From assembly GCF_005083345.1 (NCBI RefSeq), contig NZ_CP034888.1:521448-585447 (forward strand): a stretch of 64,000 nucleotides of DNA, in the 5' to 3' direction. Origin of the DNA: Buchnera aphidicola (Aphis nasturtii). GTDB taxonomy: Bacteria; Pseudomonadota; Gammaproteobacteria; Enterobacterales; Enterobacteriaceae. The notes under the pieces were generated by a model. That model did no database searches. It was given only the letters and a program-made list of their open reading frames with translations, and was not told where the DNA came from. This document shows positions 35,800 through 44,958 of this stretch, piece by piece; the stretch's first letter is position 1; every line of letters begins with the position of its first letter. The position numbers were made by a program, and so were the translations under genes.

Positions 35800-36087
35800 T
35801 TACCAAGCCATCTGTGTTTTATTTTTAAGTGTTAATGAAACGAAATGAATATAACTAATCAATATAAAGTCGCTAGAGATATTATTTATAATTCCTCGAG
35901 CGTTAACATCTTCTTTTATGAGATATAAATTTGCTGAAGTAAAAACAATACTATCTACAAAAACACTATTTTTTAAAGCAATCAAAACACCATCTTGTAA
36001 AGCTAAAAAATCATCTTGTTTCTTTAATATACTTGTAAGAAGAGGTATATTAGTTTTGTAAGGAGATTGTATTAAAGTATGTAACAT
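35800..36087 (-). CDS. tusB: tRNA 2-thiouridine sulfurtransferase subunit TusB
   Basis: TusB is part of the TusBCD sulfur-relay complex that passes sulfur from TusA to TusE and then MnmA to make 2-thiouridine at tRNA position 34. It has 95 residues, as in E. coli. It matches the DsrH-like pattern: [13 protein letters not shown] and [12 protein letters not shown]. It is third in the tusD-tusC-tusB order (12- to 17-bp gaps), directly before rpsL as in E. coli. tusE is not in this window. Confidence 0.93.
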   Translation of the reverse strand: MLHTLIQSPYKTNIPLLTSILKKQDDFLALQDGVLIALKNSVFVDSIVFTSANLYLIKEDVNARGIINNISSDFILISYIHFVSLTLKNKTQMAW

Positions 36088-36099
36088 AATAAATTTTCT

Positions 36100-36459
36100 T
36101 TAAAAATTAATAATTGCATCATAATTGTCTAACTTAGCGCGTAAAGAATATGAATTTAATATATTCACCGGTAATATAAATTTAGTGTTAACATTAAATC
36201 CCTTTTGCAATAAAGATAATTTACAACAATAAAAATCTTTTATTTCATATAAAGATAATAAATAAAACAAAGACGTATAATTTCGAGTTAAAATTTTTTC
36301 TGATTTATAACTTTTAAATAATTGCAAAATACCATCACCAATAAAAAATATACTGATTTTTTTTAAAACAGCTGAAGTTCCTAAAATAGCATCTAATCCT
36401 TCTTTTCCAAAGGTTGTTCCATGTGGAGCATGAGACAACACAAAAGCAATTTTTTTCAT
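36100..36459 (-). CDS. tusC: tRNA 2-thiouridine sulfurtransferase subunit TusC
   Basis: This 119-residue protein (E. coli 119) is the DsrF-like middle subunit of TusBCD. It begins MKKIAFVLSHAPHGTTFGKEGLDA, a family hallmark, and ends with DNYDAIINF. It acts in the cytosol with TusB and TusD in sulfur transfer to tRNA-Glu, -Lys and -Gln wobble bases. Confidence 0.94.
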   Translation of the reverse strand: MKKIAFVLSHAPHGTTFGKEGLDAILGTSAVLKKISIFFIGDGILQLFKSYKSEKILTRNYTSLFYLLSLYEIKDFYCCKLSLLQKGFNVNTKFILPVNILNSYSLRAKLDNYDAIINF

Positions 36460-36476
36460 AAAATTATTATATTAAA

Positions 36477-36857
36477 TTAAAATTGTATTATACGATCTGA
36501 AATATATATAGCATTTCCAAGTTCTAGTAACCCGCTTAATTGAAAAAAAGGAGCTAAATTTCCTTTCTTTAAATTAGATATAGTATTATCTTCTGCTACA
36601 CCTCTTCTTTCAGCTGAACTAGTGCATACATATAACTTCACATCATATTTTTCATATAATGCTTGCCAACCTTGTATTAAGTTAAATTCATCAACAGGTG
36701 TTTTGTTTATAATATTTGCGTTAAGAACACCATCGCAATAAAAAAATACACTATTTAATACATGATGCATTTTTATTAATGATTTACAAAATAAAAAAGC
36801 TGTACTAGCATTTTGTGTTCCGTAAGCAGGTCCTGTAACTAAAACTGTATAGTTCAT
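36477..36857 (-). CDS. tusD: tRNA 2-thiouridine sulfurtransferase subunit TusD
   Basis: TusD is the catalytic DsrE-like subunit of TusBCD. It has 126 residues (E. coli 128) and begins [18 protein letters not shown]. The active Cys is kept at residue 78 ([12 protein letters not shown]), the same number as in E. coli, and the end SDRIIQF is typical. It is the first gene of the tusDCB group, 29 bp after fkpA. Confidence 0.95.
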   Translation of the reverse strand: MNYTVLVTGPAYGTQNASTAFLFCKSLIKMHHVLNSVFFYCDGVLNANIINKTPVDEFNLIQGWQALYEKYDVKLYVCTSSAERRGVAEDNTISNLKKGNLAPFFQLSGLLELGNAIYISDRIIQF

Positions 36858-36886
36858 TGTATATTTTTACATTATGTTCCATATTC

Positions 36887-37642
36887 TCAATTATTTTTTG
36901 CATCAATTAACTCTATATCAAAAACTAAGGTAGAATTTCCTGGAATTCCATTTAACCCAGTATTGCCATATCCTAAAGAGGGAGGTATAACTAATTTAAT
37001 TCTTCCGCCTTTTCTAATGTATTTTAGACCTTCTTGCCACCCTAATATTACATCCTTTAATATAAATACAACAGGCTTTCCTCGATTATATGAATTATCA
37101 AATTCTACTCCGTTAACGAAAAAACCCTTGTAATGTACAGTAATTTCTGTATTTTCTTTTATTTCTTCACCTGAACCTGGTTTATCTATAATATACATTA
37201 GACCGCTTTGAGTTTTATGCGAACCTTGAATATCGGAAAATTTTTTCATATATAATTGTCCTTGAATTAAATTTTCTTTTTTATTGTTTTCAATTTGTAT
37301 TTTAGTTGCATGCTTAAGTCTGTTTTCTAGTTTCTCAAGAATCTCCGAAATTTCTTGATTAGATAATTTTAAATTATTTGAAATAGCATCTTCAATACCT
37401 GACAGTAGACTATATTTATCTAATTGAATGCCTAATTTTTTTTGTTTTTCAAAAGATTGATTAACATAATTACCTAAAGAAACACCTAAAGCATATCCTA
37501 TTTTTTCATTTTCATTTTTAAAAACTTTTTTATTTTCTGAATAAGATTGCATTTTAGGGTTTAACTGTGTTTCTGAGAACACGCTAGGAATGTAAAATAT
37601 TAAAAATAAAAACATAATTCTTTTTAGCAGAAAAGAAATCAT
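36887..37642 (-). CDS. fkpA: FKBP-type peptidyl-prolyl isomerase FkpA (periplasmic)
   Basis: This periplasmic folding factor has 251 residues (E. coli 270). The N-terminus has a signal peptide: basic start, hydrophobic core (residues about 8-20) and a likely cleavage after VFS. A helical dimerisation domain follows (IGYALGVSLGNYV...), then the C-terminal FKBP domain with VHYKGFFVNGVEFDNSY, GWQEGLKYI, IPPSLGYG and the end LVFDIELIDA. It helps fold outer-membrane and periplasmic proteins. It lies upstream of tusDCB and diverges from slyX. Confidence 0.95.
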   Translation of the reverse strand: MISFLLKRIMFLFLIFYIPSVFSETQLNPKMQSYSENKKVFKNENEKIGYALGVSLGNYVNQSFEKQKKLGIQLDKYSLLSGIEDAISNNLKLSNQEISEILEKLENRLKHATKIQIENNKKENLIQGQLYMKKFSDIQGSHKTQSGLMYIIDKPGSGEEIKENTEITVHYKGFFVNGVEFDNSYNRGKPVVFILKDVILGWQEGLKYIRKGGRIKLVIPPSLGYGNTGLNGIPGNSTLVFDIELIDAKNN

Positions 37643-37767
37643 TTATTGCTCCATTAAATAAATTTCTATTTTTAAAAATTTTATTAAATAATCTTTCACA
37701 AGATAAAATTATTTTATATAATATTAAATAGAAAATAAAAAAATTTTAAAATAACTAAGGATAAAAA

Positions 37768-37980
37768 ATGAAAATAAATACGTTTAAAAATATACAAAAA
37801 AAAAATAAGAAAATTTGTAGTCAAAAAATATATTTTGATGAACTGAAAAATAATCTTTTATTGCATAAAATAGAAATAAAAAATATGCAAGCAAACATAC
37901 AGAATTTATCAAAAAAAATAAATTATTTAAAATTATATATTAATCGAATGTTAGGGATACAAAAACCACCACATTATTAA
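37768..37980 (+). CDS. slyX: SlyX family protein
   Basis: This 70-residue protein (E. coli 72) is mostly a coiled coil with regular hydrophobic spacing (LLHKIEIKNMQANIQNL) and ends with the family tail KPPHY. Its function is unknown. Divergent placement beside fkpA matches E. coli. It is very Lys-rich. TAAGGAT lies 6-7 bases before the ATG. The lower confidence reflects the weakly conserved sequence. Confidence 0.85.
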   Translation: MKINTFKNIQKKNKKICSQKIYFDELKNNLLLHKIEIKNMQANIQNLSKKINYLKLYINRMLGIQKPPHY

Positions 37981-38011
37981 ATGAGATTTTATTTTAATCT
38001 ACAAATAAACT

Positions 38012-39223
38012 TTAAAATTTTTTTAAAGCGCGATAAAAACGATTCATTCCTTCAACGATATCAGATTCACTAATAATTAATGAAGGAGCCATTCTAATTA
38101 CATTTTTTCCTGCAGTTAAAAAGATTACACCTTCTAAAAATGAAAAATGTAAAATATCATGTATTTTTTTTACAAATTTTGACTCTAATACAATACCAAT
38201 CAATAAACCCATTCCTCTGATTTCTGTAAATAATTTAAAACGTTTGTTGATAATATTTAATTCAAATAAAATTCTTTTTAGTTTTTGTTTGACACCAGAT
38301 AAAATATTTTTTGTATTAATAATATTAATTGTTGCTTCGGCAATAGCGCAAGCAAGAGGATTCCCTCCGTATGTTGTTCCATGTATGCCTGGTGTAATTA
38401 CAGATTGAATTTTACTAGTTGTTAACATTGCGCTAATTGGAAAACCACTACCTAAAGATTTAGCAATTGTTAAAATATCAGGTTCTATTCCATAATGTTC
38501 ATATGCAAACAATTTTCCAGTTCTACCTATACCTGTTTGAACTTCATCAAAAATTAATAATGCATTATATTTATTACATAAACATCGAAGTTCTCTAACA
38601 AAAGATTTTGATGCGGGAATAATTCCACCTTCACCTTGAATTAATTCTAAAACTATTGCGCAAGTATTTTTATTAATTATGTTTTTTACGGTTTCAATTT
38701 TATTAAATTCCGCATGTTGAATTCCTAAAGGTTTAGGTCCAAAAAAATCGGAATATTTTGATTGTCCACCAACAGATACGGTAAATAATGTTCTACCATG
38801 AAATGAATTATAAAAGGAAATAATATTATTTTTTTTTACATCATACTTCTTAGTTGCATAGTAACGTGCTAATTTAAATGCAGCTTCGTTTGCTTCAGCT
38901 CCTGAATTAGCAAAAAATACATGAGATGCAAAACTTGATAAAACTAATTTTTTAGCTAATCTTAAAGCTGGTTCATTTGTAAAAATATTACTAGTATGCC
39001 ATATTTTTTTACTTTGATAATTTAATACTTTATTTAATAAAGGATGACAATGTCCTAAAGATGTAACTGCAATTCCTCCAGAAAAGTCAACATATTCTTT
39101 ACCCTGCTGATCCCAAATACGACTACCTTTTCCTTTTATAGGAATAAAAGAAGGAGGATTATAAAAAGGTAAAATGAAATTATTAAAACTATTTCTTGTA
39201 ACCAATGTATTTTTTAATATCAT
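38012..39223 (-). CDS. argD: Acetylornithine / succinyldiaminopimelate aminotransferase
   Basis: This PLP enzyme serves arginine synthesis (N-acetylornithine) and lysine synthesis (N-succinyl-diaminopimelate), both amino-acid routes of value to the host. It has 403 residues (E. coli 406). It shows NSGAEANEAAFKLAR, FHGRT, the PLP Asp in FDEVQTGIGRTG and the Schiff-base Lys in TIAKSLGSGFP. It is convergent with slyX (31 bp apart) and diverges from tsgA across 322 bp. Confidence 0.97.
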   Translation of the reverse strand: MILKNTLVTRNSFNNFILPFYNPPSFIPIKGKGSRIWDQQGKEYVDFSGGIAVTSLGHCHPLLNKVLNYQSKKIWHTSNIFTNEPALRLAKKLVLSSFASHVFFANSGAEANEAAFKLARYYATKKYDVKKNNIISFYNSFHGRTLFTVSVGGQSKYSDFFGPKPLGIQHAEFNKIETVKNIINKNTCAIVLELIQGEGGIIPASKSFVRELRCLCNKYNALLIFDEVQTGIGRTGKLFAYEHYGIEPDILTIAKSLGSGFPISAMLTTSKIQSVITPGIHGTTYGGNPLACAIAEATINIINTKNILSGVKQKLKRILFELNIINKRFKLFTEIRGMGLLIGIVLESKFVKKIHDILHFSFLEGVIFLTAGKNVIRMAPSLIISESDIVEGMNRFYRALKKF

Positions 39224-39545
39224 TAAATATCCTAAAATATATACTTACTAAATTAATAAATTTTTAAAAAATATATTTTTTAAGTAATAATAAATCTAAA
39301 AAATAAAATTAAAAATTTATTCAATAAAATGTTTAAATTAATCAAATTAAAATATACATTATATTTTATTAAATTTAAACTTATTTTAGTAATAAAAATC
39401 AATATCTGATTTATATTTAATTGAGAAAATATTTTGGATTTTAACATCTGAATGAAATTATAATTATAACAAATAACATGTTAAAAATATAAAACAATTT
39501 TTAATACTTTAAAAATTTTAAAATTTATAAAAACAGGTGAAAAAA
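39224..39545. other. Intergenic region between argD and tsgA
   Basis: This 322-bp gap of almost pure A/T separates the divergent argD and tsgA. E. coli has pabA, fic and ppiA between these genes; no remnant of them is recognisable. It should hold promoters for both genes, but base composition prevents a reliable choice. Confidence 0.6.
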
Positions 39546-40715
39546 GTGAAAAACATTAACCAAATAGGACTTACATGGATTAGTTTTTTTTCATACGCTT
39601 TCACAGGTGCATTAATAGTAGTTACAGGAATGATAATGGGAGATATTGCTAATTATTTTAATTTATCGATTTCTCAAATGAGCAATATTTTTACTTTTTT
39701 AAATGCAGGCATATTAGTATCAATTTTACTTAATTCATGGCTAATTAATATTATTTCATTAAAAAAACAATTAATATATGGATTCATACTTTCTATTATT
39801 TCAATTTTAGGAATAATATTTTCTAAAAATATATTATTATTTTCTATTAATATTTTTATACTAGGACTAGTAAGTGGAATTACCATGTCTATTGGTACTT
39901 TCATTATTACAATATTATATTCTGGATCAAAAAGAGGATCACAACTTTTATTAACCGATTCTTTTTTTAGTATGTCTGGAATGATATTTCCTATTATCGC
40001 AGCATATTTGTTGGAAAATAAGTTTTTATGGTATTGGATATATGTATGTATAGGAATTATTTATTTTATAATTTTTATTTTATCAGTTAGCTTACATTTT
40101 CCAGAATCAAAAGAAAAATTTAAGTATACAGAAAAAATTAAAAAATGGAATTTTAATATAATTGTATTGTCTATATCTGCATTATTATATATTTTAGGTC
40201 AATTAAGTTTTATTTCTTGGGTACCACAATATGCAACAGAAATAATGAATATCAATATAAAAAAAACAGGAAATTTAGTAAGCGATTTCTGGATGGCATA
40301 TATGATTGGTATGTGGTGCTTTAGTTTTGTAATAAAATTTTTTAATTTAAAACGTATATTTGTTTTTCTATCTGGTATTTCCGCAATACTCATGTACGTA
40401 TATATACATAGTTCAATGTATTTAATTATGAAATATCTCATTATTAGTTTAGGATTTTTTTCTAGTGCTATTTATACAATAATTATTACACTAGCTTCAT
40501 TACAAACAAAAAAACCATCTGCACAATTAATAAACATAATTCTATTTTTTGGAACCATTGGAACATTATTAACGTTTATAGTTACTAGTCCTATCGTTGA
40601 TGACAAAGGACTATATGCAACTTTAATATGCTCAAATATTTTATATAGTATAGTATTTATTTTATCTTTATTAATTTTAATAAATAGTAAAAATAAAATC
40701 TATTTCAAAGAATAA
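39546..40715 (+). CDS. tsgA: TsgA, major facilitator superfamily transporter (GTG start)
   Basis: This inner-membrane protein has about 12 hydrophobic segments over 389 residues (E. coli 393). It matches E. coli TsgA closely, e.g. FNLSISQMSNIFTFLNAGIL, GITMSIGTFI and FFSSAIYTIIITL. The start is GTG at 39546, where MKNINQIGLTW aligns exactly with the E. coli N-terminus and AGG stands 8 bases before; a GTG three codons earlier is possible. The substrate is unknown. In enterobacteria it responds to selenite. It is convergent with trpS. Confidence 0.93.
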   Translation: MKNINQIGLTWISFFSYAFTGALIVVTGMIMGDIANYFNLSISQMSNIFTFLNAGILVSILLNSWLINIISLKKQLIYGFILSIISILGIIFSKNILLFSINIFILGLVSGITMSIGTFIITILYSGSKRGSQLLLTDSFFSMSGMIFPIIAAYLLENKFLWYWIYVCIGIIYFIIFILSVSLHFPESKEKFKYTEKIKKWNFNIIVLSISALLYILGQLSFISWVPQYATEIMNINIKKTGNLVSDFWMAYMIGMWCFSFVIKFFNLKRIFVFLSGISAILMYVYIHSSMYLIMKYLIISLGFFSSAIYTIIITLASLQTKKPSAQLINIILFFGTIGTLLTFIVTSPIVDDKGLYATLICSNILYSIVFILSLLILINSKNKIYFKE

Positions 40716-40771
40716 AATTTTTTTATAAATCAACATTACTACATAAAATATCAAAAATTATTGTTTATATA

Positions 40772-40810
40772 ATAAATAAACTAGAATATAACTATTTCTG
40801 GTTTATTTAT
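40772..40810. terminator. Long hairpin between convergent tsgA and trpS
   Basis: ATAAATAAACTAG and CTGGTTTATTTAT form a 13-bp stem with one G-T pair and a 13-base loop, midway in the 112-bp gap between the two converging genes. It could serve as a bidirectional terminator. It is AT-rich, so stability is modest. Confidence 0.5.
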
Positions 40811-40827
40811 CTGATTAATTTGAAAAG

Positions 40828-41834
40828 CTAGTCAATTCCTATAGCAGAAAATACTTTTTCTAAAGTTTCTTGAGATTTTAAACGAGCTTTTATTGCGCCA
40901 TTTGCAATGATTTCTTGTAAAAAAAACTCATTTTTACGATAATTAACATAGGATTTTTGTAACTTTAATAAAAATTTTGATAGACTCTCTGCAACAATAT
41001 TTTTAAATTCACTATACAGAATACCATTAAATTCTTGTTCTAAAATATTAATTTCTTTTTTAGTTATAGCAGAAAGAATTTCTAATAAATTAGAGATTCC
41101 CGATTTTTTTTTAGTATCATAATATATTTTCGGAGGATGTTCTGAATCTGTAACACAATTTTTTATTTTAAAAAGCATAGAAGAAATATCTTCTAATAAA
41201 AAAATAACATTATTTTGATTAACATCAGATTTAGACATTTTTTTTATTGGATCTAATAAAGACATAATTTTAGAACCATTATGACTAATCATTGGTTTAG
41301 GTATAGTAAAAACGTTTCCGTATAAGTAATTAAAACGGTTCGCTATTTTACATGTTAATTCTAAGTGTTGTTTTTGATCTTTTCCTACTGGAACAAAATT
41401 CGTTTGATATAATAAGATATCTGAAGCCATTAAAACAGGATAATTAAATAAACCAATATTGCTATTTTTTATACAATTTTGAGTTTTTTTAAGTTTAAAT
41501 TGAGTCATTCTAGATAGTTCGCTAAATTGACTAAAACAACTCAAAATCCAATTTAACTGACTATGCTGATAAACTTGTGATTGCACAAAAATAATGCTTT
41601 TATTAGGATCAACACCACAAGCTAAATATAATGCTAAAGTATCTAATATTGCATTTTTTATGTTTTTTTTTTATTAATTGTAGTTAAAGCATGTAAATCC
41701 GCAATACAATATAAACATTCATATTTATTCTGCATATTCGACCAATGACGCATCGTACCGATATAATTCCCAATAGTTAATTGACCAGAAGGCTGTATGG
41801 CACTAAATAATATTGGCTTAGAATTAATAAGCAT
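40828..41834 (-). pseudogene. trpS: Tryptophanyl-tRNA synthetase, frameshifted in a poly(A) tract (possibly rescued)
   Basis: The gene starts at 41834 ([10 protein letters not shown]) and aligns with E. coli TrpRS through [13 protein letters not shown], the TIGN form of the HIGH motif. The frame then meets TAA at codon 59, right after ten consecutive A (41663-41672). Adding one A gives eleven and opens the frame for a 335-residue protein (E. coli 334), with residues resuming as NAILDTLALYLACG. The downstream part is intact and holds KKMSKSD and all later motifs. One copy of TrpRS should be essential, so the gene is probably expressed through transcriptional slippage, or the base is a sequencing error. 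It lies at the end of an aroK-aroB-rpe-trpS series. Confidence 0.93.
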
Positions 41835-41860
41835 AAATTAAAAACCCTAAATAAAAAATA

Positions 41861-42547
41861 TTAATGAAGAGACTTAAAATTAGAACATTTTAATTCTTGA
41901 CGAATTTTTTTAATAATTTTTTGATAGTCAGGATGATCAAAAATTCCAGAACCAACCACAAATACATTTGCTCCAGAAAAAGCTATTTCAGAAATATTTT
42001 CTAATTTAACTCCTCCATCTACTTGTAAAAAAATATCTGATGTATGTAAATCAATTCTTTTGCGTACTTCACGCAATTTATTAAATGTAGATGGTAAAAA
42101 TGATTGATTGCCAAAACCAGGATTTACTGACATTAACAAAATTACATCTAATTTATCTATTACATAATCTAAAAAGTTAAGAGAAGTAGACGGATTAAAT
42201 GCTAAACCAGCTTTGCATCCGTGCTCTTTAATTAAATTTAATGTACGATCAACATGATCAGTAGATTCTGGATGAAATGTAATAAAATTTGCACCTGCTT
42301 GAGCAAATTTTGGAATTAAATTATCTACAGGTTTCGTCATTAAATGAACGTCAATGGGTGCAGTAATTTTATAATTTCGTAAAGATTTTAAAATCATAGG
42401 ACCCATTGTTAAATTGGGAACATAATGATTATCCATTACATCAAAATGAATCCAGTCTCCACCTGAATCAATAACTTTTTTTGTATCTTCTCCTAAACGT
42501 GCAAAATCAGCAGATAAAATAGATGGAGCTAATAAAAAATTTTTCAT
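41861..42547 (-). CDS. rpe: Ribulose-phosphate 3-epimerase
   Basis: This enzyme interconverts ribulose 5-phosphate and xylulose 5-phosphate in the pentose phosphate pathway. It has 228 residues (E. coli 225). Motifs are [28 protein letters not shown] with metal ligands, [21 protein letters not shown] and [10 protein letters not shown]. It lies 26 bp before trpS. The E. coli genes dam and damX upstream and gph downstream are missing. Confidence 0.97.
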   Translation of the reverse strand: MKNFLLAPSILSADFARLGEDTKKVIDSGGDWIHFDVMDNHYVPNLTMGPMILKSLRNYKITAPIDVHLMTKPVDNLIPKFAQAGANFITFHPESTDHVDRTLNLIKEHGCKAGLAFNPSTSLNFLDYVIDKLDVILLMSVNPGFGNQSFLPSTFNKLREVRKRIDLHTSDIFLQVDGGVKLENISEIAFSGANVFVVGSGIFDHPDYQKIIKKIRQELKCSNFKSLH

Positions 42548-42762
42548 ATTAATTTTCTCGATTTATATAAGATTATAAAGAACTAAGAATATAAACATAA
42601 TATTTAGAAAAATAATATTTACTACATTAGTATTAATGCTGTTTATTTTTCATTTTTATAATATTGAAAATTATTTATTAAAAATTTACAATATATTTAC
42701 TTTTTAAAATATAATTGATATTAAAAAATAAATTATTTAAAAATATTTCAAGTATAAAAAAT
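42548..42762. other. Gap where E. coli has damX and dam
   Basis: This 215-bp A/T-rich stretch separates aroB and rpe, where E. coli carries damX and dam. No reading frame or conserved residue string is left. It may hold an rpe promoter, but none stands out. Confidence 0.5.
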
Positions 42763-43845
42763 TTATTGAGAATCTTTAATTGCACTTAAAATAATATTTT
42801 TATCTATACCAGAAAAAACCTTAGCTTTTCCGATAGAAACAGGAAGAACTAATCTCATTTCTCCTGAAATTACTTTTTTATCACGCATCATATATGGTAA
42901 ATATGAAACTGCAGACATATTTTTTGGGCCTTTTATAGGTAATCCAGCTTTTTTCAATAAAGAAATTATTCTTTTATAATCTATTTTTTTTAAATACCCC
43001 AGTAATTCTGATGTACGCGATGCCATAACCATACCTACTGATATCGCTTCGCCATGTAACCAATTACCGTACCCAGCATGCGCTTCGATAGCATGACCAT
43101 ATGTATGACCAAAATTTAATAATGCTCTAAAATTTTTTTCTCGTTCATCAAGAGAAATAATTTTTGATTTTAATTCACAACATTTTTTAATACAAAAACA
43201 CATAGATTTGTGATCTAATAACAATATTTTCTCGATATTTTCTTCTAACCAATTAAAAAATGTTTCATCAAAAATAACAGCATACTTAATAATTTCAGAT
43301 ATTCCGGAAATTAATTCATTATAAGGTAAAGTTTTTAAAAAATTAATATCTACAATAACTGAAGATGGTTGCCAAAAAGATCCTACCATATTTTTCCCTA
43401 ATAAATGATTGACTCCTGTTTTTCCACCGATGGAAGCATCTACTTGTGCTAAAAGAGTAGTTGGAATTTGAATAAATCGAATTCCTCGCTGATAAATAGA
43501 TGCTGAAAAACCAGTTAAATCACCTACTACACCTCCACCTAGAGCAATTAATGTAGTATCGCGAGAATGTTTTTTTTCAAGTAATGCAGAAATGACCATT
43601 TCTACTTCATTTAATGTTTTAAATTGTTCACCATCTGAAATTATTACCTGATCTATTTTTATTCCTGATTTTCTTAATTGAAAAAATACTTTATCTTTTA
43701 AAAGATTAGCTAATGTTTTATTCGTTACTAACATAGCTTGATTTCCTGGCTTTAAAGGAAGAAAAATATTATCTTCTTCAATAATACCAGAACCAATATG
43801 AATTGGATAACTACGCTCGCCTAAGACAACCTGTAATTGTTCCAT
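42763..43845 (-). CDS. aroB: 3-Dehydroquinate synthase
   Basis: This enzyme makes 3-dehydroquinate from DAHP, the second step of the shikimate route. It needs NAD and a divalent metal. It has 360 residues (E. coli 362). It shows [32 protein letters not shown], the metal ligands in [13 protein letters not shown] and GEAISVGM. It lies 43 bp after aroK, as in E. coli. Confidence 0.97.
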   Translation of the reverse strand: MEQLQVVLGERSYPIHIGSGIIEEDNIFLPLKPGNQAMLVTNKTLANLLKDKVFFQLRKSGIKIDQVIISDGEQFKTLNEVEMVISALLEKKHSRDTTLIALGGGVVGDLTGFSASIYQRGIRFIQIPTTLLAQVDASIGGKTGVNHLLGKNMVGSFWQPSSVIVDINFLKTLPYNELISGISEIIKYAVIFDETFFNWLEENIEKILLLDHKSMCFCIKKCCELKSKIISLDEREKNFRALLNFGHTYGHAIEAHAGYGNWLHGEAISVGMVMASRTSELLGYLKKIDYKRIISLLKKAGLPIKGPKNMSAVSYLPYMMRDKKVISGEMRLVLPVSIGKAKVFSGIDKNIILSAIKDSQ

Positions 43846-43888
43846 AATTATAATACTCTACAAATATACTGTGAATAGTTATTAATTA

Positions 43889-44410
43889 CTATATTTTTTC
43901 TAATAAACGAATTATATTATTTGCAACAGCTTTAGCACTTTGAGAATCAGTATGAATTTTAAAATCTGCTATTTCTTCATATAACGGGTTTCTTTCGATA
44001 GCTAAATTTTCTAATATAATTCTATTTGATATATTTTTTTGTAGTAATGGTCTTTTTTTATCTCTTTTTGTACGTGATAACTGTTTTTCAATTGTTGTTT
44101 CTAAATATACAACAATACCTCGAGCTGATAATATATTTCGATTTTCTTTAAATTTTATCGATCCTCCACCTGTAGCAAGAATAATTCCTTGTTTTTGTGT
44201 AATTTCATTAATTACTTTAACTTCTCTTTCTCGAAAACCATTTTCACCTTCCACATCAAATACCCAACTGATACTAGCTCCAGTGCGTTTTTCAATTTCT
44301 TGGTCAGAATCAAAAAATTCCATATTAAGTTGTTGAGACAATTGACGACCAATTGTACTTTTTCCAGCGCCCATAGGTCCAATTAAAAAGATATTTCGTT
44401 TTTCTGCCAT
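43889..44410 (-). CDS. aroK: Shikimate kinase I
   Basis: This enzyme phosphorylates shikimate with ATP. It has 173 residues, as in E. coli. The P-loop is [11 protein letters not shown] (residues 11-21). The shikimate-binding Asp ([13 protein letters not shown]), the Arg region FREREVK and GGGSIK are present. It forms an aroK-aroB pair. Together with aroE, three enzymes of the pathway are encoded in this window. Confidence 0.97.
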   Translation of the reverse strand: MAEKRNIFLIGPMGAGKSTIGRQLSQQLNMEFFDSDQEIEKRTGASISWVFDVEGENGFREREVKVINEITQKQGIILATGGGSIKFKENRNILSARGIVVYLETTIEKQLSRTKRDKKRPLLQKNISNRIILENLAIERNPLYEEIADFKIHTDSQSAKAVANNIIRLLEKI

Positions 44411-44859
44411 ATTTTTATTACTAAAATAATGTGTTAAAATTACTTATACTGAACATTTTAATGTCAGCAACATATACAATGCTAAAAATAGAATAATAAA
44501 ATTTAAATGATACTACTTTTAAATTTTTTAATGAATAAAAATATTTAATAAATATTCTAAATTCATATATTTAGATTATTTAATAAAATAACATTATAAA
44601 AAATTTGAAAAATTTATAGGTATATCATAAATGAATTTATTCCTTATATTTACTTAGTTGTTTTTAGAGAAATATTTAAAAATAAATGTTTTTAAAATAA
44701 TTAAACACTGAAAATACATTCTATCAGAGTAAAGATTATTTTTTCTATCTTTTCTTTGTAATTTTACTATAAATATTTTTAGATGTTTGATAAATTAAAA
44801 ACTTGACGTAATTTACTTTTTCAGATTAAATAAGATAAATATTTTTAAAAATTAATTAA
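44411..44859. other. Non-coding region between aroK and tRNA-Ser
   Basis: This 449-bp A/T-rich stretch contains no plausible gene on either strand. Its right end holds the tRNA-Ser promoter candidate (44803-44832) and its left end should hold that of aroK. The rest looks like the residue of deleted genes; none can be named. Confidence 0.6.
44803..44832 (+). promoter_or_regulatory. Promoter candidate of tRNA-Ser
   Basis: TTGACG at 44803-44808 and TAAATA at 44827-44832 are separated by 18 bases and end 27 bases before the tRNA. TTGACG is one mismatch from the -35 consensus and stands out in AT-rich DNA. Confidence 0.55.
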
Positions 44860-44944
44860 GGTGAGGTGTCCGAGAGGCTTAAGGAACACGCCTGGAAAGC
44901 GTGTATATGGAAACGTATCAAGGGTTCGAATCCCTTTCTCACCA
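44860..44944 (+). tRNA. serV: tRNA-Ser (anticodon GGA)
   Basis: This 85-nt tRNA has a long variable arm (class II). The acceptor is GGTGAGG/TCTCACC, the anticodon stem ACACGC/GCGTGT with loop CTGGAAA (GGA), and the T-arm has GGTTCGAATCC. It reads UCC and UCU. The base after the acceptor stem is A, whereas E. coli serine tRNAs have G at position 73. CCA is not encoded. The gene symbol is by analogy only. Confidence 0.95.
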
Positions 44945-44958
44945 AAAAAATAAACAAC

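Noticed and set aside
40828..41586. Treating trpS as a 252-codon gene starting at an internal GTG
   Set aside because: Conserved TrpRS sequence extends upstream in frame to the poly(A) tract; the internal GTG lies mid-domain and would remove the ATP-binding motif.
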